Source: Tranzscheliella williamsii (lineage: Eukaryota; Basidiomycota; Ustilaginomycetes; Ustilaginales; Ustilaginaceae). Taken from it: DNA of 64,000 bases. Positions 59,501 to 64,000 of the stretch are shown here, piece by piece (position 1 is the stretch's first letter; each line of letters begins with the position of its first letter). Position numbers and translations under genes: made by a program. The notes beneath the pieces are model-generated. The model saw only the letters and a program-made list of their open reading frames with translations. It was not told the origin of the DNA and did not search any database. The stretch spans positions 61,414 through 125,413 of the forward strand of contig JALBYF010000055.1 in NCBI GenBank assembly GCA_023212725.1. The letters run 5' to 3'.

Positions 59501-62178
59501 TAGAACGCGCCGACAATGCCATCTTCCGGATGATTTTTATGGTCAACGCACGACGACACATGCCAAGCACGCTGGCCATGGCCCAGGAGTTGGGATGGAT
59601 GCGCAGCGAAACACGATGGCTACTGCGTAACCACCTCCACGTGTCGAAACAACTGGCAGCCGACACGCCCATGGGAGCAATGATGCGCGCGATATACGAT
59701 CAGGAGCAGGCGGAACTCTACGGGCACGAACCCCAGATGGGCGGGCGCGCCCACCGCGGCTCTGAGCGCAGCCATCGAGCAGCAGAGCCCATAGAACGTG
59801 GACCTCGCCCAGAAGGGCAACACGTACGTGGACCTCGTCCAGAAGTGCACACCGTACAAGGACCTCGTACAGAAGTGCACAGCGAACATGGACCTCGTCC
59901 AGAAGTGCACACCGAACATGGACCTCATACAGAAGAGCACACCGAACGTGCACCTCGTACAGAAGAGCACACCGTACGAGGACCTCGCAGAGAGGAGCAC
60001 AGCGAACATGGACCTCGTACAGAAGAGCGCACCGCACATGGACCTCGTGCAGCAGAGGACACCGCACGCGGGGCTGGTGCAGAATTACATACCAACAGCA
60101 AGCACCGCGCGGATCAGCAAAGATGGCGAGCGGGCACACCCAGCGCTACCCTGCTGGCGCCTACCGACATCCATACTGGGTTTTCAATGGGCCAGAGGCA
60201 GGGACGCATCACCAGCACGGGCGCCGGCGGCCCGGGCACGCGAGTCTCGGCAGGCCCCTGGCGCGCAGCTATGCATGTCCAACTGACCCCAGTTGAACCG
60301 ATCGGACCGCCAGAACGGGCGCCATGGGACTGGAGACCCCTGCCAATCTTTGTGCAGGACGAAGAGCGGGCCAAACAGACGGCTATGATTCTCACAACCC
60401 GGCAGCCCAAACGCAGCGCCCTCGTATTTACCGACGGCTCCCGCATGGCCGCAAGATCGACAGCGCCAACCAACCTGGCACACACAAGCGCCGGTGCTAC
60501 TAGTCCTATGACCGACGATGGTGACGACAATGGGACGAACAGACAAGGCAATGGCCATTCAACGGACAGCGGCGGCGACGGCACCAACAGTGACGACAAT
60601 ACCACCGCCAGATACGGTCCCATTGCCGGAGCAGGCGCGGCGGCGGTGGGCTACAGCGCAAGGCCATACATGCACTGGACGTACCAGCAGACCCTTTGCG
60701 CTACGCACCAAGACATCTTTGACGCCGAGCTAACCGCCATTGCCCTGGCCCTACAATCGTGCATCGACGCAGCCCCACCTGGCACCATCGAAACCTCTAA
60801 CAGAGCGGCACGGGCATGGGACGAGGCAGAGGCAGAACCGGCCGAAGAGCGCGCAGATGCAAGACGGCGGTACGGCGGCACAGAGGCAGCGCCGGCCGGG
60901 GAACGCACCCTAACCGGGCTGAGGGGAACCGATACAGAAACAGAACCGGTCGGGGAATACACAGCAACAGGATTGACCGGAGAGAGCATTTTGAAAAGAT
61001 GGAGCAGGGATCCTGCCCACAAAGTACAATGGACGCGCATCGACATTGTCAGCGACTCACAGGCAGCGCTAAAACGATTGGGCGCTAGCTGGCAACACGA
61101 TCGCAGGGCCGGACAGGCATTATGCCAAAACATACGGCAACGCGTTGAGCACCTGCGCAGGCTGTGCCCAGACGTCAAGCTGTCCTTTTGGTGGATACCG
61201 GCACACTGCGGGACACCTGGAAATGAAGCCGCCGATGCCGCTGCCAAGAGGGCTGCCCAAGCACCCCCGCTAAGGACAGGACCCGACGAAACATTGCCAA
61301 GAGCATGCTACAGCCGCGCATTGGCTCAGACCCACCTGGAAGCCCTCGCGTGGCAACGCGAACAGACCGCCTGGGACAAGAAGGCAGCCGACGGTCACCG
61401 GCTGGCCACCGCCGCCCCACGCACTGCACCCAGCAAAACCTACGACAACATGACGGCCAGTGCTGCCCTCACCCTGCTACAGTGGCGCACCCATATCATA
61501 CCTTCCACACGACACGTGTACGGCGAGCACACCCCGACAGCCCGATGCCCTTGCGGGCACGAGGAGCGAAACAGAGACCATCTACTACTACACTGTCCTC
61601 TACTCGACCAGCAACGGACACAGGTTCAGGCCTTCTTTCCACCAGGAGAACGAAACTGCCTGGCCCGCATGCTTCTAGGCGGAGAATATAGAGGCGAGCG
61701 CAGATGCCGCTACTTGGAAGCCTTAGCCGCCTTTCTGCAAGCCGCCAAGCGCATCCGTTATCCGTACAACCAGCGAAGCGACGGTGGGACAGAACTGACC
61801 CAGCTAGCGACGCACCAAAGGGCACCTACACCGCCTCCTCCCCCCCAGCCCGGCACCGAGCTGCTCCCCATCGAGGTGCTGGATACGGACGCATTACCGG
61901 CCCGGCCCCCGCCGCGCTATATCGGATTCACCATTGCGGATGGGGAGGATCGTCCGATTGACCTTACCAGGTCCTCTGACCCGGAAGTTATCTCCATTTC
62001 CAGCGACGACGACGATAACGGCAGCAGGGACGAGGCCGGTCGCAGCAGAGAGGGCGCTCGCGAGAATAGCAGCGGCGACACGGATACCTCGGACGATGCC
62101 GACGATATCAGCAATGGCGACCTTGGTGACGAAGGTGTCGGCAGTAGTATCGGCGACGATAGCAGCGATGGCGATTAG
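56509..62178 (+). CDS. LINE pol: AP endonuclease, reverse transcriptase, RNase H
   Basis: 1889 aa, unbroken. Endonuclease (1 to about 240): Asn7, Glu35 (LLQEV), Asp156-Asn158 (GDLN), Asp209 (TIDLTF), Asp232-His233 (ERDHLPV). RT (about 520-830): DKAGGPDG, SYRPISLLN, ASIDVSGAFDNIDH (motif A), GVPQGSPLSPILW (motif B), GGYVDDLIVL with catalytic Asp786 and Asp787. A linker follows with acidic 5-aa repeats (around residue 870-890) and nine 10-aa repeats (from about 1097). RNase H: Asp1309 (TDGS), Glu1407, Asp1516 (SDSQAAL), His1566, Asp1576. A C-terminal CPCGHEERNRDHLLLHC zinc motif is followed by an acidic tail with SIM-like PIDLT and VISISSDDDD. The order matches Tad1/I-type LINEs, which nick target DNA and prime reverse transcription there. 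All catalytic residues are present, so activity is possible. It is longer than typical (about 1200-1300 aa) because of low-complexity insertions. Confidence 0.92.
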   Translation: MRVLQFNQQRSAERLAEAMDPRFHPTPVNAMLLQEVAPVGTLAAEGWKVTRCKQTRINSLRPSRDPSQGIFNCAIAVRAEAGQSVRPVPHESPWMVGMVISETERPQAPRTILVSVYISPHDAQQKSKIRQLGQELQQLLQKTQRRPEDRCVIAGDLNCSTGPWASSERNTGTGRAAQIVQLFAQLEHHCITPVGMVTHLHGDAETTIDLTFTGTGTVVSSIQTIRITQERDHLPVVFSIAARRCDRAEAPVSGGSTAHGMGSLRRVDWAVFTAALTKQLTQRKRQGRVTRQLATRKQQEKESATCETADSATRVTDSTAEWGRLTKALHRALDQARPPQSEQLHGHRQRQHTWWNEACDAAAAAKKEIQSQIQERLGHLPEMQAATEPRVRRRAIRRRMRQEPDYRAAVRALRREVNAAKTEMVMDAIGNLDGKRGWAAMRCYLGKDKGASPLSPPLQTADGGLATSTDAKITVLARALLPGILWPTRARTTSAVPGGAASPRGTGEPHSLATASQPAGTGMATVQRSEVEAAARKLAKDKAGGPDGTKPLLLKRAILDCPAFAKQFTALADRCIALGDLPDQWRQATISVIPKPGGHRDLSIAKSYRPISLLNIGSKVVEAIVTQRIHHVGSAHRYTTEEGHDTLGFLGLRHHFGSVPGISATDAVGTLLEKGRNALKARQSTALASIDVSGAFDNIDHARLIEEVRDREQPALAVWLAAWLRDRRCRLRFEDQSSPIYHLGARGVPQGSPLSPILWTIYLDSFFRRPQVMRLPSILVQGGYVDDLIVLTHGNSPTAATAAVQAWLDELYAWCRERNLRLDKPSFLVAHADARVRWRWLPTQVPDLLPLRQEQSVQDTSLPAHDDDDGEDADGGDAEGENADGDNADGEDATPRQTRAPPIEPPLLRLMDGTLERPTSTIRFLGISIGDRLKVTGHIEERCQGVTSMAHALQRSVQETGGMPLRIRKRLAQTILQGTLDYACAAMTPLSTAAKTALERADNAIFRMIFMVNARRHMPSTLAMAQELGWMRSETRWLLRNHLHVSKQLAADTPMGAMMRAIYDQEQAELYGHEPQMGGRAHRGSERSHRAAEPIERGPRPEGQHVRGPRPEVHTVQGPRTEVHSEHGPRPEVHTEHGPHTEEHTERAPRTEEHTVRGPRREEHSEHGPRTEERTAHGPRAAEDTARGAGAELHTNSKHRADQQRWRAGTPSATLLAPTDIHTGFSMGQRQGRITSTGAGGPGTRVSAGPWRAAMHVQLTPVEPIGPPERAPWDWRPLPIFVQDEERAKQTAMILTTRQPKRSALVFTDGSRMAARSTAPTNLAHTSAGATSPMTDDGDDNGTNRQGNGHSTDSGGDGTNSDDNTTARYGPIAGAGAAAVGYSARPYMHWTYQQTLCATHQDIFDAELTAIALALQSCIDAAPPGTIETSNRAARAWDEAEAEPAEERADARRRYGGTEAAPAGERTLTGLRGTDTETEPVGEYTATGLTGESILKRWSRDPAHKVQWTRIDIVSDSQAALKRLGASWQHDRRAGQALCQNIRQRVEHLRRLCPDVKLSFWWIPAHCGTPGNEAADAAAKRAAQAPPLRTGPDETLPRACYSRALAQTHLEALAWQREQTAWDKKAADGHRLATAAPRTAPSKTYDNMTASAALTLLQWRTHIIPSTRHVYGEHTPTARCPCGHEERNRDHLLLHCPLLDQQRTQVQAFFPPGERNCLARMLLGGEYRGERRCRYLEALAAFLQAAKRIRYPYNQRSDGGTELTQLATHQRAPTPPPPPQPGTELLPIEVLDTDALPARPPPRYIGFTIADGEDRPIDLTRSSDPEVISISSDDDDNGSRDEAGRSREGARENSSGDTDTSDDADDISNGDLGDEGVGSSIGDDSSDGD
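59110..59190. repeat. 15-bp acidic coding repeat in pol
   Basis: About five units like GACGCCGATGGTGAG code for D-A-D-G-E/G type repeats between the RT and the downstream part of pol. Confidence 0.65.
59797..60066. repeat. 30-bp tandem repeat in pol, nine copies
   Basis: Units like CATGGACCTCGTACAGAAGA plus GCACACCGAA code for ten-residue repeats (HGPRTEEHTE type) in the RT-RNase H linker. Because 30 is a multiple of three, several other frames are also open here; those are by-products. Confidence 0.9.
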
Positions 62179-62289
62179 AGCAGCGGTGGTCGACTACAGC
62201 AGCGGGGGCAACACTAGCAATGGCGACGACCTAGCAACGGCGACGATTAGAGCGAAGGTGGCGACTACAGCGACGGTGGTCGGCTACAG

Positions 62290-62412
62290 CAACGGCGACG
62301 ACACTAGCAGCGGTGGCGACACTAGCAGCGGTGGCGACCTAGCAATGGCGGCGACTCTGGCAATGGTGCCGACCTAGCAACGGCGGCGACTCTGGCAATG
62401 GCGATGACCCTA
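62290..62412. repeat. 18-bp and 34-bp duplications after the pol stop
   Basis: GACACTAGCAGCGGTGGC occurs twice head to tail near 62300. CGACCTAGCAATGGCGGCGA plus CTCTGGCAATGG then occurs twice (about 62335 and 62370). Similar sequence codes for the last residues of pol. Confidence 0.65.
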
Positions 62413-62764
62413 GCAACGACGGTCCGACGCCCGCTACGACGACAAAACGTCGGCTACGACGACAAACACCCGCTACGACAACGCAGCCAACAGGAACAAC
62501 GACGACAGCCACAACACTATCAAAATGGAGATCTACAGCGAGGATCGATTTTTTCTCATAAAGACAGCTAGTGCTCCCCACCGGGGTAGACGCGCCGACA
62601 CAATGGCAACAAGACCGCAATGTCGCCATTGCCAACAGTATCACCACGAACGCACCACATGCGAATTTGCCAGACGTGGATGCGGACCACATACTCGGTT
62701 GCTGGATCTGGCACGCATCACGTCGCCTCGTTGCGTACGCGTCTGAGCCAGTTCAACACTCCAA

Positions 62765-62844
62765 CCTTCATTTCCACACTCCCACCTTCATTTACATACT
62801 CCCACCCTCATGTCCACACTCCCACCTTCATTTACGCACGCTCA
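62765..62844. repeat. 20-bp minisatellite, first cluster (four copies)
   Basis: CCTTCATTTCCACACTCCCA with few changes at 62765, 62785, 62805 and 62825. Confidence 0.85.
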
Positions 62845-63078
62845 CCTGCTTGGAGGACCACCGTGACTCATGGCACCGCCGGCACGCTGTCGTGATAACA
62901 CCCTTCCGGCCGATACGACGTTTATGCATGAACGTCAACGGCAAACTCCCAAGCAGCTAAAACCCACTGTCCTCACCACCACTCACACCACCGACCCCTT
63001 TCGTAGCGTACATATATATCACATGAGGGCAGAGCCCGCTGTCGTAACCGTAATTGAAGTCCGTTTACTCCAACACCA

Positions 63079-63125
63079 CCTCCATTTCCACACTCCCACC
63101 TTCATTTCCACACTCCCACCTTCAC
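63079..63125. repeat. 20-bp minisatellite, second cluster (2.3 copies)
   Basis: The same unit as at 62765, starting CCTCCATTTCCACACTCCCA. It is preceded by TACTCCAACACCA, similar to the flank of the first cluster. Confidence 0.85.
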
Positions 63126-63741
63126 TCTCCTCTCTAGTCTCATCCCCCTCGTCCTCTGACAGCGACGAGACGCCTTCGCCGTCGCCTCTCCCCGCCCTGA
63201 TGCCCCCTCCCTTGTCTACTCTTCGCTGCGCTCGGCCGCCCCGCTGTACGGCGGACCTGGGAGCCCTCCGGAGCCGAGGGGCCCCGGCCCCTCCCCACGC
63301 GTATCTCGATAGCATTCCAGCGACCCTCTCTCAAACCGCACCAGGCGATTATTGGAGAACGACGCAGCACGGCGCATTCAGAGCGTCTACGGGCTATCGA
63401 TGAATCGCTAGACGCCATTCGCGCTGCTCTCTACCCCTACTCGCGTTGCTTGCTGCCACCACTCGGCTCGGTGGGTACCCAGCCCTCATGCCAGCTGCCT
63501 ACCCCGCAGCCTCAGGCTCTGCTACTTACGGTCACCGCAGTATTTCTCGTCCCCCTGGCCCCCGCCACCCCTAACACCGTCCCGCCTGCCCACGCCGACG
63601 CCACTGCCCGCTCCTCCCTCACAAGCGCCGCTGCCGCTTGTGCCGCCGGTAAAACGTGCCCCCAGCCCTCACTACGTCAACGAACCCACCAACGATGCAA
63701 CAATCCTACCGACGATGCATCAACTTGATCTACGTCACGTC

Positions 63742-63920
63742 GCCGACGTCATCGATACCAAAACAATAAACAAAGCCCCGCTCCCGCTGCCGGCGCCGTC
63801 GACATAGTGACTTTTACCCTGCTAACGCTGCCGACCGTTATCGATACCGATGCATTGAATAAAAAACCCGCTCGCGCTGCCGACCTTGTGGATACAATGA
63901 ATAGATCCCGCGTGCGCCGC
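63742..63920. repeat. Terminal ~50-bp repeat with AATAAA-like cores, 3-4 copies
   Basis: Units start GCCGAC at 63742, 63830 and 63879, carry ATCGATACC or GGATACAATG, then AATAAAC, AATAAAAAA or GAATAG, and end in a CCCGCTCGCGCTGC-type block. A diverged unit may lie at about 63793. Repeats next to the terminus are common in LINE 3' ends. Confidence 0.65.
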
Positions 63921-63925
63921 CAACG

Positions 63926-63926
<1 letters not shown>

Positions 63927-64000
<74 letters not shown>
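63927..64000. repeat. Poly-C tract of at least 74 bp at the window end
   Basis: Uninterrupted C from 63927 to the last base. Either an unusual element tail or chromosome-end feature, or a sequencing/assembly artefact at a contig end. Confidence 0.9.

Larger units (their letters stand above)
40051..63926 (+). mobile_element. Non-LTR (LINE, Tad1/I-like) retroelement island with several gag-like ORFs and one pol
   Basis: Six long, unbroken, same-strand ORFs: CCHC gag-like (40051), orphan (42875), three related gag-like proteins (45231, 48849, 52689) and a pol with AP endonuclease, reverse transcriptase and RNase H (56509). No LTRs or integrase are seen, so the pol is a LINE. The clearest unit is the last gag-like ORF plus pol plus 3' repeats (about 52.0-63.9 kb). 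Whether the earlier ORFs belong to the same element, to 5' parts of nested LINEs, or are separate genes cannot be settled here. Spacers of 0.55-1.3 kb separate the ORFs, and four of them have TATA-like boxes upstream. Confidence 0.7.
62179..63926 (+). other. Pol 3' untranslated region made largely of minisatellites
   Basis: 1.75 kb after the pol stop. It contains AGCAAYGGCGRCGA-type repeats (62179-62430), two clusters of a 20-bp CCTTCATTTCCACACTCCCA repeat (62765-62844 and 63079-63125), short domain-free ORFs, and terminal units of about 50 bp (63742-63920) with AATAAA-like signals. I take it as the 3' UTR and end of the LINE. Confidence 0.5.

Noticed and set aside
59797..60066. CRISPR-like array
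   Set aside because: The repeats are contiguous with no spacers, and this is a eukaryotic genome.
59543..60286. Repeat-rich ORFs in other frames of the pol linker
   Set aside because: The 30-bp unit is divisible by three, so open frames on both strands are an automatic result of the repeat.
62571..62960. 129-codon ORF in the pol 3' UTR
   Set aside because: It covers the 20-bp minisatellite and shows no family motif.

Overview
The window looks like nuclear DNA of a basidiomycete yeast or smut, most likely Ustilaginomycotina. The reasons are GC-rich dense genes that are mostly single-exon, two short GT-AG introns, long disordered tails on regulatory proteins, pyrimidine-rich 5' leaders, and a fungal gene set (MKT1, OPI1, SDS3, CUL3, RAD2, OCA1). 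Species cannot be named from sequence alone.

Left part (1 to about 36.5 kb) is ordinary chromosomal gene space. In order: a RING ubiquitin ligase (157-2814, +); MKT1-like post-transcriptional regulator (4300-6702, -); a HyuA-only 5-oxoprolinase/hydantoinase protein (7346-9685, +); a large AGC/DMPK-type kinase (9957-14291, -); a 4.2 kb gene-poor stretch; an Opi1-family repressor with one intron (18471-20771, +); cullin-3 (20920-23646, -); an Sds3-family subunit of the Rpd3L deacetylase (24842-27016, +); a 14-TM MFS drug/H+ antiporter (27927-29771, +); a possible small membrane protein (30000-30224, +); RAD2/XPG (30352-35184, -); and an Oca1-type phosphatase with one intron (35897-36465, +). 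They are unrelated housekeeping and regulatory genes and form no pathway cluster.

Boundary (about 36.5-40 kb): a gene-poor stretch, then the first 163 codons of an MFS sugar transporter with its TATA box, cut off abruptly near 38820 and followed by repeat-rich sequence.

Right part (40-64 kb) is a retroelement island in which all long ORFs lie on the + strand and are unbroken. It holds a 510-aa CCHC gag-like protein, a 342-aa orphan, three large collinear paralogous gag-like proteins (978, 958 and 1089 aa) in tandem, and a 1889-aa LINE polyprotein (AP endonuclease, YVDD reverse transcriptase, RNase H, C-terminal zinc motif) of Tad1/I-like layout. Downstream are several minisatellites, a set of about 50-bp units with AATAAA-like cores, and a run of at least 74 C residues that reaches the window end.

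The strongest candidates for something undescribed are this multi-gag LINE array, a pair of dispersed copies of a probable tRNA-derived SINE (27.25 and 44.17 kb), an RNase H domain split by two low-complexity insertions, and repeated abrupt GC-skew flips near gene 3' ends. All assignments come from reading motifs by eye; no database search was run.
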